Assembly (NCBI RefSeq): GCF_042646165.1
Contig: NZ_JBHRTC010000013.1
Length of the DNA: 64,000 nt
Strand: one strand, 5' to 3'
Source: Microbaculum marinum
GTDB lineage: Bacteria; Pseudomonadota; Alphaproteobacteria; Rhizobiales; Tepidamorphaceae
In this document: piece after piece, positions 20,790 to 29,872 of the stretch
How the letters are laid out: every line of letters begins with the position of its first letter
Position numbering within the stretch: the first letter of the stretch is position 1
Notes under the pieces: model-generated
Seen by the model: only the letters and a program-made list of their open reading frames with translations
Databases searched by the model: none
Told to the model about the DNA's origin: nothing
Made by a program: the position numbers and the translations under genes

Positions 20790-21467
20790 ATGACTCATTC
20801 CGGCCAACGCACAGTCGCCATCCTGCTCGTCGGCGCGCTCCTGTTCGTGTTCAGCGGCTGCGCGAACCGGTCGCTCTATTCGTGGCGCGACCAGGCCTGG
20901 CGCAAGGACGCCGAGGCGATCTGCATGGGCAAGGGGGGCTACGAGTCGAGCGCATTCGTGGAACGGATGCGCCGCATCAACGACAAGGGTGCCTGCGGCA
21001 TCTGGTATCCGCTCAAGGTCTCGGGAGCGCTGCAGGGTTACGTGGCCTATTCGACACCCGCCGTCGTCAACTGCCCGATGACGGCCGCCGTCGACGGCTG
21101 GTTCTATCACGTGGTGCAGCCGGCGGCCGCTCGGATCTACGGCGCCTACGTGACCAAGGTTCAGGTGATGGCCTCCTATTCGTGCCGGACGCGCAATTCC
21201 AAGGCCTATGCCAAGGTATCGGAGCACTCCTTCGGCAACGCCCTCGACATCGGCGCCTTCACCCTGTCCGACGGTCGCACCGTCACCGTGCAGCACGGCT
21301 GGCGCGGCAGCGCCGCCGACCGGGCCTTTCTGCGCGAGGCCCACTCAGGCGCGTGCAAACTGTTCACGACCGTGATCGGCCCGGACGGCGACAGCCATCA
21401 CTACAATCACTTCCACCTGGATCTCGCCCGTCACAACGAGGACGGCTCGTACCACTACTGCAAGTGA
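20790..21467 (+). CDS. Extensin-like lipoprotein with LAS/M15-type zinc motif
   Basis: The 225-residue protein has a lipoprotein signal (VFSGC, lipid Cys near residue 23) and one extensin-like C-terminal domain (about 55-225). Candidate zinc ligands are in SEHSFGNALDIG and HHYNHFHLDL. It shares with the paralogue at 18.1 kb the SYSCRTRN and FTTVIGPDGD segments, but has neither proline repeats nor the acidic insertion. The family resembles bacterial D,D-carboxypeptidases of the LAS fold, so cell wall trimming is a reasonable guess. The start at 20790 places the signal peptide first; no strong ribosome-binding site is evident. Confidence 0.88.
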   Translation: MTHSGQRTVAILLVGALLFVFSGCANRSLYSWRDQAWRKDAEAICMGKGGYESSAFVERMRRINDKGACGIWYPLKVSGALQGYVAYSTPAVVNCPMTAAVDGWFYHVVQPAAARIYGAYVTKVQVMASYSCRTRNSKAYAKVSEHSFGNALDIGAFTLSDGRTVTVQHGWRGSAADRAFLREAHSGACKLFTTVIGPDGDSHHYNHFHLDLARHNEDGSYHYCK

Positions 21468-21560
21468 CCGGTCGCCGGCTCCGGGGCTGCGGCTCAAGGT
21501 TGCGGCATGCCTGTCGCAACGTTATGTCTGGTTGCAATACAGGTCTGATCGGGACGCATT

Positions 21561-22292
21561 ATGAAAGCTCGAAAGTCGGCTCGCCGCGCGCTTCTGGCCG
21601 CAATCGCCTGCCTTCTCTGCTTCGGCATGGCGGCGCCGAAAGAGTCCGTTTCGGCGGAGCAACTGCTTGTAAGGGTTGCCTTCGACCAGGATACGGCGCT
21701 GGACGGGGCGATCGCGCAGTTGGCCGATATCGCAAAGCCGGCACCTCTGACTTTCGTCGCCGAACGAAGGACCGGATTGCTGATCCGTACCAGCCGGAAT
21801 GGCTACGAGCGGCTGCTTGCCGACCCCGATCTCCGTACGGTGCGCCTGGTTCGCGGCAATGTGCCGGCTCGGCAGCAGGAGACGCCGCACGAGTTCGTCA
21901 CCTACGAGATCCGACTGAACGCGTCGGAGACGGGTGCGGAGGCGGTGGCCGCCTCGGAACTTGCGGCGACACCGTACACCGCTTCGGTGGTCGGCAGACG
22001 CACCGGCGCAGCCGTCGCTCCGCCGGCCCGAGAGGCCGGACCGGGAATGCTGCTGGTGCGCGCATTGGACACCGCCGGCGAGGAGCTCTACCGCACGGTG
22101 GTGCCCGACCCGAGGCTGGTGCGCTACGAGGCCGTGGACGAGGACGGACGGTTCACTGGCCGCACCGACTTCTACCGCACCGAGGCGACCGTTCGCGCCG
22201 ACATTCCCGCCGATCCGGCGATCGCGGCCCTGCGGATAACGGCACCCTCGAAGGGGGCCGCAGCAGGGGTCGCCGAGGTCAACCTGCAATAG
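21561..22292 (+). CDS. Secreted protein of unknown function upstream of M64 peptidase
   Basis: The 243-residue product has a signal peptide (about 1-32, cleavage near VSAEQ) and no domain I recognise. The mature part is rich in beta-strand-forming segments (FVTYEIRLNA, ATVRADIPADPAIAALRITAP). It ends 47 nt before the M64 peptidase gene on the same strand, so the two are probably cotranscribed and might act together, for instance as an inhibitor, chaperone or adaptor of the peptidase. That link is an inference from position only. Confidence 0.7.
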   Translation: MKARKSARRALLAAIACLLCFGMAAPKESVSAEQLLVRVAFDQDTALDGAIAQLADIAKPAPLTFVAERRTGLLIRTSRNGYERLLADPDLRTVRLVRGNVPARQQETPHEFVTYEIRLNASETGAEAVAASELAATPYTASVVGRRTGAAVAPPAREAGPGMLLVRALDTAGEELYRTVVPDPRLVRYEAVDEDGRFTGRTDFYRTEATVRADIPADPAIAALRITAPSKGAAAGVAEVNLQ

Positions 22293-22339
22293 CCGGTTCG
22301 TGCCGCGATCGTTTCAAGAGAATTCTGAAGGAGGGCCCC

Positions 22340-23515
22340 GTGGAAATCCGATACCTCGCGGGATGTTTGCGAAACATGCTGGCAGGCGCCCTTGTTGCGG
22401 GCGCGGCGACGGCACTCGTCGCGACTCCAGCCGCCACGCAGGCAGCTGCCGGGGAATCGGCCACCGTCGAGCAGATGCTGAAGACCGGCCCGTCTCGGAA
22501 CCGGATAGACGTCGTCATCCTGGGTGACGGCTACCGGGCGCGCGAGATGGACAAGTTCGAGGAAGATGCCGAGGAGTTCCTCGACTACATGCTGATGCAG
22601 CAGCCATTCAAGACGTACCGGCGATATTTCAACGCGCTGCGGATCGAGACGCCGAGCAGGCAGTCCGGCGCCTCGCGGCCCGATGAGCCCGTCGACAACG
22701 TCTACGGATCGCGCTTCGGCTGCTTCGACATCCGCCGACTGCTTTGCGCGGACGACGACAGGGTCGAGGAAGTGGTCCTCGACAACCTCAAGCGCAACCA
22801 GATCGACATGGTGCTGGTGCTCGTCAACGACGAAGAGTACGGCGGCTCCGGTGGCGACTACGCCGTTGCCTCTACGCACGAGCTGAGCCGAGAGGTCGCG
22901 GTCCACGAGTTCGGCCACAGCTTCGGCCACCTCGACGACGAATACATCGACGACAACTGCGGACGCTACGATGACCCCTGGGGCTTCAACGTCACCCAGA
23001 AGAGGAAGAAGCCGCAAATTCCCTGGAAGGTCTGGATCCCGAAGAAGCAGACCTTGCCGACCCCCGACGACGGCGACCACGGGACAGGTCTTTACGAAGG
23101 CGCCTACCATTGCGCGGAAGGATGGTTCCGGCCGACATACGACTCGATCATGCGGACCAACGGCGCGCCGGCCGGGCCGGTGAACAGCGAGCAGTTCGTC
23201 CGCCGCTTCTACGAGACGATCCGGCCCCTCGATTCCGTGAAACCGAAGAGCGACAAGGTCCGCCTGGCGAGGGGCACCTCGAAGCGCTTCAAGTCCGATC
23301 TCGCCGACAAGCGCCTCAAGACGATCTCGACGGTGTGGCGGCTGGACGGCAAGCGAATATCGAAGCGCCAGGCGTCGCAGGTGCGGTTCGGCGACATCAG
23401 CGGGCGCAGATCGACGCTGACGCTTTCTGTCAGGGATGGCACGCCGCTGGTCCGCAATGATCCGAAAGGCGTGCTGATCGAGACCAGGAACTGGCGAGTC
23501 ATCAAGCGGAAGTAA
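22340..23515 (+). CDS. M64 family (IgA-peptidase-like) zinc metallopeptidase
   Basis: This 391-residue secreted protein has a signal peptide to about residue 35, then the M64 catalytic domain. Residues 189-202 read HEFGHSFGHLDDEY, the extended HExxHxxGxxxDE zinc-binding motif of metzincin-like M64 enzymes, with a VDVVILGDGY-type N-terminal segment (RIDVVILGDGY). Family members cleave IgA or are of unknown target; in a free-living alphaproteobacterium the substrate is unknown. The GTG at 22340 has a strong GGAGGG ribosome-binding site five nt upstream, and the signal peptide starts there. It follows a secreted protein of unknown function in the same unit. Confidence 0.9.
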   Translation: MEIRYLAGCLRNMLAGALVAGAATALVATPAATQAAAGESATVEQMLKTGPSRNRIDVVILGDGYRAREMDKFEEDAEEFLDYMLMQQPFKTYRRYFNALRIETPSRQSGASRPDEPVDNVYGSRFGCFDIRRLLCADDDRVEEVVLDNLKRNQIDMVLVLVNDEEYGGSGGDYAVASTHELSREVAVHEFGHSFGHLDDEYIDDNCGRYDDPWGFNVTQKRKKPQIPWKVWIPKKQTLPTPDDGDHGTGLYEGAYHCAEGWFRPTYDSIMRTNGAPAGPVNSEQFVRRFYETIRPLDSVKPKSDKVRLARGTSKRFKSDLADKRLKTISTVWRLDGKRISKRQASQVRFGDISGRRSTLTLSVRDGTPLVRNDPKGVLIETRNWRVIKRK

Positions 23516-23586
23516 GCTCGGGCGAGCGAAGGGTGAACCGGCTTCACCGCCCGACAACAATTCGCCTCGGACTGTCGGAGCAGGCA

Positions 23587-24414
23587 ATGCAATGGCATCT
23601 TCGTGACAGCGTCGCGACGTCCGCCGGACGGGTTGCCGCAGGGTCTGCGGGAGACGGCCCGGCGCTGGTGCTGGCGCACGGCTGGCCCTGGTCATCGTAC
23701 TCCTGGCACAGGGTGCTCCCCCGGCTTGCCGAGAACTTCCGGGTGCACTGGTATGACATGCCCGGCTTCGGCCAATCGGAAATGAAGCCGGGGCAGCGAA
23801 CGGGGCTCGACGTGCAGGGGGAGATCTTCTCCGCCATGCTCGATCACTGGAACCTCCGGAAGCCGCGTGTCGTTGCCCACGATTTCGGCGGCGCGATCAC
23901 ATTGCGTGCGCATCTGCTGCATGGTTGCGAGTACGACCGGCTGGTGCTCATGAATGTCGTGGCCATGCGTCCCTGGGGCTCCGCCTTCTTCGATCATGTC
24001 GGAAGGTACACCGAGGCGTTCTCGGGGCTTCCGCCGCACATCCACGAAGCCGTCGTCAGGGCCTACATCAAAGGTGCCCTCGTCGGTGAATTGCTCCCGG
24101 AGGACTTGGAGGCCCTGGTGGCGCCCTGGCTGTCGGAGAATGGCCGCATCAGCTTCTACAATCAGTTCGCGCAGGCCGACGAGCGCTATACCGCGGAGAT
24201 CGAGCCTATGTTCGGCAGCGTACGGTGCCCGGTCAGGATCCTGTGGGGGGAGGACGACCCGTGGATACCGCTCGAGCGGGGGCGCAGCCTGCACAGCAGA
24301 ATGCCTGGGTCCGAGTTCGCGACGATGCCCGGCCTTGGACACCTTCCGCAACTCGAGAACCCGGAGACGGTTCTCGAGAAACTCCTGCCGTTTCTGCGGT
24401 CCGGCAGCGGATAG
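23587..24414 (+). CDS. Alpha/beta hydrolase, haloalkane dehalogenase/epoxide hydrolase-like
   Basis: The 275-residue protein has the oxyanion motif HGWPWSS, and the nucleophile elbow reads HDFGGA, so the nucleophile is Asp, not Ser. That is the hallmark of haloalkane/fluoroacetate dehalogenases and epoxide hydrolases. WGEDDPWIP and GLGHLPQ supply the acid and the histidine. The fluoroacetate-type HDRGGR motif is missing, so substrate class is open. Start ATG at 23587 has GGAG about seven nt upstream; a GTG at 23533 would add 18 unlikely residues. It lies 71 nt after the M64 gene. Confidence 0.86.
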   Translation: MQWHLRDSVATSAGRVAAGSAGDGPALVLAHGWPWSSYSWHRVLPRLAENFRVHWYDMPGFGQSEMKPGQRTGLDVQGEIFSAMLDHWNLRKPRVVAHDFGGAITLRAHLLHGCEYDRLVLMNVVAMRPWGSAFFDHVGRYTEAFSGLPPHIHEAVVRAYIKGALVGELLPEDLEALVAPWLSENGRISFYNQFAQADERYTAEIEPMFGSVRCPVRILWGEDDPWIPLERGRSLHSRMPGSEFATMPGLGHLPQLENPETVLEKLLPFLRSGSG

Positions 24415-24594
24415 ACGCGCGATCCCTTCTTCACCGGTTGTCGACTCGCAACCGCACCAGCGCATGCCGGTATCCCGGCCGATGCCCTTGCATCGGGCGG
24501 TCAGTACTGGGCAGGATTTGCGAATCGCGTCCGGCCACGTTTCAGGCTGGCGCAGGATCTATCCTGATTTGGACAGCGAATCCGGGACGGCTTG

Positions 24595-24963
24595 ATGATG
24601 AATACGCAAAAGTTCGGTGCGCCGGCAATCGTGTCGCTGGCGCTGGCAGGCCTGGCCCTGGCCGGCTGCAATGGTGCCCAGACCTCGGCGCCGACATCGG
24701 CTGCGTCGATGGCCGCGACCACTCGCACGGGACCTCTTCGTCCGCCGCAGGCACCGAACTTTGCCGCCGAGGACATCTGCGTGAAGGCGGTCCAGCAGCA
24801 GACCAATGCCGAGGACGTCGGGGTCATCAGCAGCCAGGGGACGCAGGTCGAGATGGTGGTGATGGTCGGCTATCCGGCATCCGGCGCTCCCTGGCGCTGC
24901 GTCGTGGGACCGAGGGGCAATGTCACCGCGGTAACCTATCTGGGCAGCGAGGCGCGGCTTTAG
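24595..24963 (+). CDS. Small lipoprotein of unknown function
   Basis: The 122-residue protein has a lipoprotein signal peptide with lipobox LAGC at about residue 24 and a short mature domain containing two cysteines (EDICVKAV and PWRCVVGP) that may form a disulfide. I do not recognise the family. A conserved-looking segment VKAVQQQTNAEDVGVISSQ follows a Thr/Ala-rich linker. The start is at one of the two tandem ATG codons at 24595 and 24598. Confidence 0.72.
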   Translation: MMNTQKFGAPAIVSLALAGLALAGCNGAQTSAPTSAASMAATTRTGPLRPPQAPNFAAEDICVKAVQQQTNAEDVGVISSQGTQVEMVVMVGYPASGAPWRCVVGPRGNVTAVTYLGSEARL

Positions 24964-25097
24964 GCGCACTGGCCGGACAAGCGATCGAGCAGAAATGCTG
25001 AGTCTTCGCACCCCGGCGGCGTTGGCACACCGCGACAGCGTGCGGTAGATTGTCGAGGCCGCTTGCCCGCCCGCCCTTCTCTGCGTGGAGACGCTGG

Positions 25098-26228
25098 ATG
25101 AAGATCCTACCCGCATTTCCAGTGGCCGTGATGCTGTTCGTGGCCGGTGCCGTTCTGCCGGTTGCTGCACGCGCCGACGATCAGTCCAATGCGGTCGCAA
25201 GAGACTTCCCGGAGGCAAGCGCCTCCGTCATGGACAAGCTCGAGGCCCTGCACGCGAAGTACGGCGTCTCCGCGCTGCTCGTCGCAATAGCCAAGGGAGA
25301 CGGCGAGCCTGTGCTCGGGGCTGCGGGCACGTCGATGAGCGGCGTTCCGGCATCGACCGACATGCATTACCGCATGGGCGCGATGGCGATCGCTTCGCTG
25401 ACAACGATCCTGCTGCAACTTGTGGACGAAAACGTCGTCTCGCTCGATGACACGATCGACAATTGGTTGCCGGAATATCCCGATGCCGACAAGGTCACGC
25501 TGCGGATGCTGGCGGATTCGAGTTCAGGCTATGCGGACTATATCTCGGCGCCGCAGTTCACCGACGCGTTCTATGAGGACGTGTTCTACGAATGGTCGGA
25601 CCGCGAACTGCTCGACGTCGCGTTCGAGCAGGGCATGCAGTTCGAGCCCGGCACCGATTTCCTGTATGCCCACACCAACTTCATCGTACTCGGTCAGGCG
25701 CTGGGGGCAGCAACAGGCAAGCCTTACGAGACGCTGCTGCAGGACCGCATCGTCGATCGGCTCGACCTTATGCAGACCAAGATCTGGACCACGGCTGAGC
25801 TCCCTGACCCGCCGCTGCACGCCTTCACCACGGAACGGGGGATCCTCGAGGATTCGACCTACTGGAGCCCCTCCTGGACCTCCTATACCGGGTCGCTCAA
25901 CGGCGACCTTGCGGACACCGCCAAGCTGATGCGCGCGGTCGCGACCGGCGAGACAATCTCCGATGAAAGCCTGGCTGAGATGAAGGCCGAGACGAATGTG
26001 GGCTTCGGCCCGATGACGCCCGACCGCTATTTCGGTCTCGGCATGGAATTCGTGGCTCCTTGGATCCAGAAGACCTTCGCCTTCGGCGGCTACGGCGGAA
26101 CCGCCGGCTATCTGGCCTCCGAGGACGTGACCCTCGTGGTGGTGATCACGCACGGCGCAAAAAGCGATATCGACACGAATCCGTCCGCGCCGATCTTCAA
26201 GGAGATCAGCTCGATGCTTGGATACTGA
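25098..26228 (+). CDS. Secreted serine-hydrolase (class C beta-lactamase fold) homologue lacking catalytic residues
   Basis: The 376-residue protein has a signal peptide to about residue 27 and the overall layout of the class C beta-lactamase/penicillin-binding superfamily, for example VDENVVSLDDTIDNWLPEYP and GTDFLYAHTNFIVLGQALG. The active-site SxxK, normally within GSxSK, reads GAMAI at residues 94-98, so both the serine and lysine are replaced (Ala95, Ile98). The YxN motif reads YAH at 190-192, and the HxG/KTG-type motif reads FGGYGG at 329-334. Hydrolysis by the usual mechanism is not possible, so it may bind peptidoglycan or a related ligand. The signal peptide favours the ATG at 25098. 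Confidence 0.82.
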   Translation: MKILPAFPVAVMLFVAGAVLPVAARADDQSNAVARDFPEASASVMDKLEALHAKYGVSALLVAIAKGDGEPVLGAAGTSMSGVPASTDMHYRMGAMAIASLTTILLQLVDENVVSLDDTIDNWLPEYPDADKVTLRMLADSSSGYADYISAPQFTDAFYEDVFYEWSDRELLDVAFEQGMQFEPGTDFLYAHTNFIVLGQALGAATGKPYETLLQDRIVDRLDLMQTKIWTTAELPDPPLHAFTTERGILEDSTYWSPSWTSYTGSLNGDLADTAKLMRAVATGETISDESLAEMKAETNVGFGPMTPDRYFGLGMEFVAPWIQKTFAFGGYGGTAGYLASEDVTLVVVITHGAKSDIDTNPSAPIFKEISSMLGY

Positions 26229-26344
26229 CGCCAGGCGATACGTCCGGACGAGTTCCCGCAGTCCGGCCTGAACTTTGGCGGTAACGACTTGTTCGCCTTC
26301 TCATAATTTCCGACATTGGCCGTTCCCGCCGCCGGAACATATCC

Positions 26345-27697
26345 ATGAGCGCTTCTCCGCCCCTCCGCCTGCCGTTCTTCTATGGGTGGGTGGTCGTAGC
26401 CGTCGCCTTCGTCACGATGGCGATCGCGGTGAACGCCCGCACCGCCTTCGGCCTGCTCTATCCGCCGATTCTCGACGAGTTCGGCTGGCAGCGGGGCGCA
26501 ACAGCCATCGCGTTCACCATCGGCTTCATGGCCGCGACGATTTCAGCCCCTCTGTTCGGTCTGATGATGGATCGCTGGGGGCCGCGCCTGGTGATTCCGC
26601 TTGGCGCGGTGATCGTGTCGATCGGCTTCATGGTCGCCACGGGCATCGACACGCCTGCGATGCTGTATTTCAGCCTCGGTCTTCTGGTCGTCGGCGCCTC
26701 GGTCGGCATGAGCTATATCGGCCATTCGATGTTCCTGCCCAACTGGTTCATCAGGCAGCGCGGCCTTGCCGTCGGACTGGCGTTTGCCGGGGTCGGGGTC
26801 GGCGCCATCGTGCTGCTGCCGCTGATCCAGTTCTATGTCGAATCGGCCGGCTGGCGGGCCACCTGCGTGGCGATCGCGGTGACGATTGTCGTCGTGATCA
26901 TCCCGCTCAACGCCGTTCTGCAGCGACGGCGGCCATCGGACATCGGCCTGGAGCCCGACGGAGGAGCCAGACGCGACAAGGCCGGAAACGAGTCCCCCGC
27001 GATCGACAATGTGGTCGATCAGGACTGGGTCGGGGTCGACTGGACGCTGGCGAAGGCGCTGCGGACCGGACGGTTCTGGTGGATCTCGGCGGGGGCCGCC
27101 TCCGGGCTTTACGCCTGGTATTCGGTGCAGGTCCACCAGACCCGATACCTGATCGACATCGGTTTCGATGCCCCCGAAGCCGCCTTGGCGCTGGGCCTCG
27201 TCGGATTCTTCGGCATCGGCGGTCAGATCGGCATCGGCGCACTGTCGGACAGGATCGGACGGGAATGGGCCTGGACGCTCGCCTGCATCGGTTTTGCCCT
27301 GACCTATGTCGCGCTGATCGCCCTCGGTGAGTACCCGGCCCGGTGGCTCGTCTATCTGATGGCGGCGGCACAGGGGCTTCTGGGGTATGGCCTGGCTTCG
27401 TTGTTCGGGGCGATCCCTGCGGAGATCTTCGCGGGCCGGCGGTTCGCCACGATCTTCTCAGTGAGCACGATCAGCGCCAATGTCGGTGCCGGCGTCGGCC
27501 CGTGGGTGACCGGTGCGATCTTCGACCATGCCGGCTCATACGATCCCGCCTTCGCGGTCTGCTTCGTCATGAGCTTCGTGTCGGCGGGATGCATCTGGAT
27601 GGCCAGTCCGCGCAAGGTGCGGCTTGTCGCCGGACAGGCGGCCAGGCGGGCTCGGTGGCAGGCTCCAACACACCCTGCCGTCCAGCCGCCCTCGTAG
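26345..27697 (+). CDS. MFS transporter, monocarboxylate/oxalate-formate type
   Basis: The 450-residue protein has about twelve membrane segments in two halves separated by a hydrophilic loop (about residues 195-240). It opens with FFYGWVVVAVAF, an N-terminal pattern common in oxalate:formate antiporter/MCT-like MFS members, and carries the MFS loop motif GLMMDRWGPR. It probably exchanges small organic acids with protons or anions across the inner membrane; substrate is unknown. The gene stands alone on the + strand between the degenerate hydrolase and a - strand secreted protein. Confidence 0.9.
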   Translation: MSASPPLRLPFFYGWVVVAVAFVTMAIAVNARTAFGLLYPPILDEFGWQRGATAIAFTIGFMAATISAPLFGLMMDRWGPRLVIPLGAVIVSIGFMVATGIDTPAMLYFSLGLLVVGASVGMSYIGHSMFLPNWFIRQRGLAVGLAFAGVGVGAIVLLPLIQFYVESAGWRATCVAIAVTIVVVIIPLNAVLQRRRPSDIGLEPDGGARRDKAGNESPAIDNVVDQDWVGVDWTLAKALRTGRFWWISAGAASGLYAWYSVQVHQTRYLIDIGFDAPEAALALGLVGFFGIGGQIGIGALSDRIGREWAWTLACIGFALTYVALIALGEYPARWLVYLMAAAQGLLGYGLASLFGAIPAEIFAGRRFATIFSVSTISANVGAGVGPWVTGAIFDHAGSYDPAFAVCFVMSFVSAGCIWMASPRKVRLVAGQAARRARWQAPTHPAVQPPS

Positions 27698-27736
27698 AAG
27701 AGCCGGGATCAGGCTTGCTGTAGAGGAAGAGGGATC

Positions 27737-28372
27737 TCAGCCCTTGAACGCTGCCACGGACAGGCCGCGTCCCGAAAGGGTGACTTCGCCATCCCCGTAG
27801 TGGGCGGGGCGGGCCACGAACTTCCATATCCCTGGCTTCAGGTCGGGGTAGATCCATTGTGCGGCGGCGGGGGCACCCGAGGCAGGGCCGGAAACCAGCT
27901 GCACGCCCCTGGAATCGGGTGCGGCCGTGTGGGTCTCGCCCGGAGCACAATGGTTGGCGTAGCCACCGTTGCCCAGGCATTCGGCAACCAGGACGACATA
28001 CAGGCCGTTGCCCCCGCCCGGCGCCAGCACGCCGGAGGAAAACCGCACGAGGACCGGGCCGTCGCAAGGCTTGGCCATTTCAACGGACGCCGCCGGCGCG
28101 AGATCGCCGGCACCGGCGGGACGCGGCGTCAGGTTGCCGGTCTGGATGTCGAACCCCGATTCGCAGATCCGCCGGGACGCCAATCGCACGGCGGGAAGCT
28201 GGGCGGCGATGTTCTCACGTGTCGGCCCGGCCTCGGCACTGGCCGTCTCGGGAGTGCTCAATGCGGCGACAGTGGTGTCCGCATCGACCGACGACGACAG
28301 GAACGTCGCGGCAAGCAGTGCTGCGCCGCAGAGGATACCCGCGCTAAACACCGTCCGGCCCGAAACTGCCAT
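27737..28372 (-). CDS. Secreted protein of unknown function
   Basis: The 211-residue product starts with a signal peptide (about 1-32, cleavage near VDA/DTT) and has four cysteines in the mature part (RRICESGF, AKPCDGP, AECLGNGG, NHCAPGE) that could form two disulfides. I recognise no domain. GGGAAAAG upstream of the ATG serves as a weak ribosome-binding site. It is convergent with the MFS gene and diverges from the TetR regulator gene at 28.6 kb. Confidence 0.7.
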   Translation of the reverse strand: MAVSGRTVFSAGILCGAALLAATFLSSSVDADTTVAALSTPETASAEAGPTRENIAAQLPAVRLASRRICESGFDIQTGNLTPRPAGAGDLAPAASVEMAKPCDGPVLVRFSSGVLAPGGGNGLYVVLVAECLGNGGYANHCAPGETHTAAPDSRGVQLVSGPASGAPAAAQWIYPDLKPGIWKFVARPAHYGDGEVTLSGRGLSVAAFKG

Positions 28373-28606
28373 TTGTCTTTTCCCTCGACGTCTGGGGGTT
28401 GTTGATCGAAGCGCGGATACGTCGCAGCGTCCAATTTCAGCGCGATGTCCGCGACGAAGGGCAAATGTTTCAATCGTTTCGAAGTTCCCTCACGATCGGA
28501 GTACGCGGCGCAGCAGTGCCGATCCGCATGCCCGAGCCATCGCTCGTGGCGGCCGTCATACCTCTCCGCTTTACCGGCGCCGCCACGCTCCGGCATACTC
28601 GCGCGC

Positions 28607-29245
28607 ATGAAGCACGCATCCTCCTTTGCCCCGACCGCCGGCCCCTGCCTTGCGCGCCGGCGCGGGTACCATCATGGCAATCTGCGCGAAGCCCTCATCG
28701 AAGCGGCACGGCAGTTGCTGGCGGAGAAGGGGGCGGCCGGGTTCACCCTCAAGGACGCAGCGAAGCTCGCCGGCGTCAGTCCGGCGGCGCCCTACCGTCA
28801 TTTCAAGGACCGCGCGGCGCTGATCGGGGCGGTCTCCGACCGCGGCTTCGAACTGTTCTCGGACCGTCTGAGGGGAGCGGCGGAAACCGGCGCGGATCCT
28901 GCGGACGCGTTCCGCAAGCTGGGCGAGGCCTATCTCGCCTTCGCCGCCGAGGAACCGGGATACTACGAGGCGATGTTCGACGCGGAAGCCGTCGGCGCCT
29001 CGGATCATGATGCAGGCGCCGGCGCATTCTCGATCCTGGTTGCCGGCCTGACCAAGGCCTACGGCGAAGAGGCCTTCGGCGGCGCCGACCCGCGCGTCGT
29101 TGCGCTCAATGTCTGGGCGCTTTCCCACGGCATCGCGACCCTCGCGGCCGCCGGTCGCTTGCCGCGCGGACCGGGGGTGCCGGATCCCTCCGAGATCCTG
29201 TCGAGCGGCGTGGATGCGCTGGTCCGAGGTGCCGGGCGGGACTGA
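28607..29245 (+). CDS. TetR family transcriptional regulator
   Basis: The 212-residue protein has a TetR N-terminal helix-turn-helix (about residues 20-70): GYHHGNLREALIEAARQLLAEKG, then FTLKDAAKLAGVSPAAPYRHFKDRAALI. This is a good match to WHG-type TetR regulators, whose C-terminal domain binds a small ligand. The ATG at 28607 starts shortly before the helix-turn-helix; longer in-frame extensions to 28445 are probably untranslated. No target is obvious; the divergent secreted-protein gene at 28.4 kb shares the 234-nt intergenic space and is a candidate. Confidence 0.92.
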   Translation: MKHASSFAPTAGPCLARRRGYHHGNLREALIEAARQLLAEKGAAGFTLKDAAKLAGVSPAAPYRHFKDRAALIGAVSDRGFELFSDRLRGAAETGADPADAFRKLGEAYLAFAAEEPGYYEAMFDAEAVGASDHDAGAGAFSILVAGLTKAYGEEAFGGADPRVVALNVWALSHGIATLAAAGRLPRGPGVPDPSEILSSGVDALVRGAGRD

Positions 29246-29319
29246 CGGCAGGAATATCGCCGGCGGAAAGCGGGTTCGAAATCGCGCCCGGCCGCGTTCG
29301 ATTTTTCCCACTGCAGGTC

Positions 29320-29348
29320 TTGCGAACGTGCAAAGCCGGGACTATGTA
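29320..29348 (+). promoter_or_regulatory. Sigma70-like promoter of the DUF2852 gene
   Basis: TTGCGA (29320-29325), a 17-nt spacer and TATGTA (29343-29348) form a reasonable promoter about 33 nt before the start codon. The region is AT-rich relative to the genome. No operator symmetry is apparent. Confidence 0.5.
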
Positions 29349-29380
29349 AATCCTGTTAACATCTGATGGGAGGTGCCACG

Positions 29381-29872
29381 ATGGCATGCGGTGCAAGTTG
29401 GGCCGAATCCTGGGGCCCGGGCGTCTACAGCGGTAACGGCTCTTCGGAAAGCGCCCGCAGCGACGACGCCAGCAACAGCAGGTGGGGTCCATTTGCCACC
29501 TGGAAGACTTGGGAAATCGTCGCGACGATCGTCGGCTTCATCGTGTTCTGGCCGATCGGACTGGCGTTCCTGCTTTGGAAAATCTGGGGAGCAAAGGCCA
29601 TGTACAGGCATAGGCAGAATGGCGGCTGGTCACGTCGCAGCTACCGCGGCGAGGGTCTGCGCCGCAGCACCGGAAACCTGGCCTTCGAGGAATACAAGGC
29701 CGCGGAACTGGAGCGCCTGGAGCGCGAGCGCCAGCGTCTTGCAGAAGAGCAGAAGGCATTCGGCGAGTTCCTCGACGAACTGAAGCGCAAGAAGGATCGC
29801 GAGGAGTTCGATCGCTTCATGGCGAGCCGTGGCGGTCCGATCATCAACACGGGTGAGGGCGCGCCGGCCTGA
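29381..29872 (+). CDS. DUF2852 family membrane protein
   Basis: The 163-residue protein matches DUF2852, a family found mostly in Hyphomicrobiales. It has a short Ser/Asn-rich N-terminus, one strong membrane segment (about residues 46-66, VATIVGFIVFWPIGLAFLLW), a basic stretch, and a C-terminal coiled coil rich in Glu, Arg and Lys (about 105-145; EEYKAAELERLERERQRLAEEQ). The ATG at 29381 is chosen over 29366 because GGGAGG lies 7 nt upstream. A terminator follows about 75 nt downstream. Function is unknown. Confidence 0.88.
   Translation: MACGASWAESWGPGVYSGNGSSESARSDDASNSRWGPFATWKTWEIVATIVGFIVFWPIGLAFLLWKIWGAKAMYRHRQNGGWSRRSYRGEGLRRSTGNLAFEEYKAAELERLERERQRLAEEQKAFGEFLDELKRKKDREEFDRFMASRGGPIINTGEGAPA

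Noticed and set aside
29268..29290. T-loop-like GGGTTCGAAATC suggesting a tRNA
   Set aside because: No acceptor stem, D-arm or anticodon arm can be formed around it.
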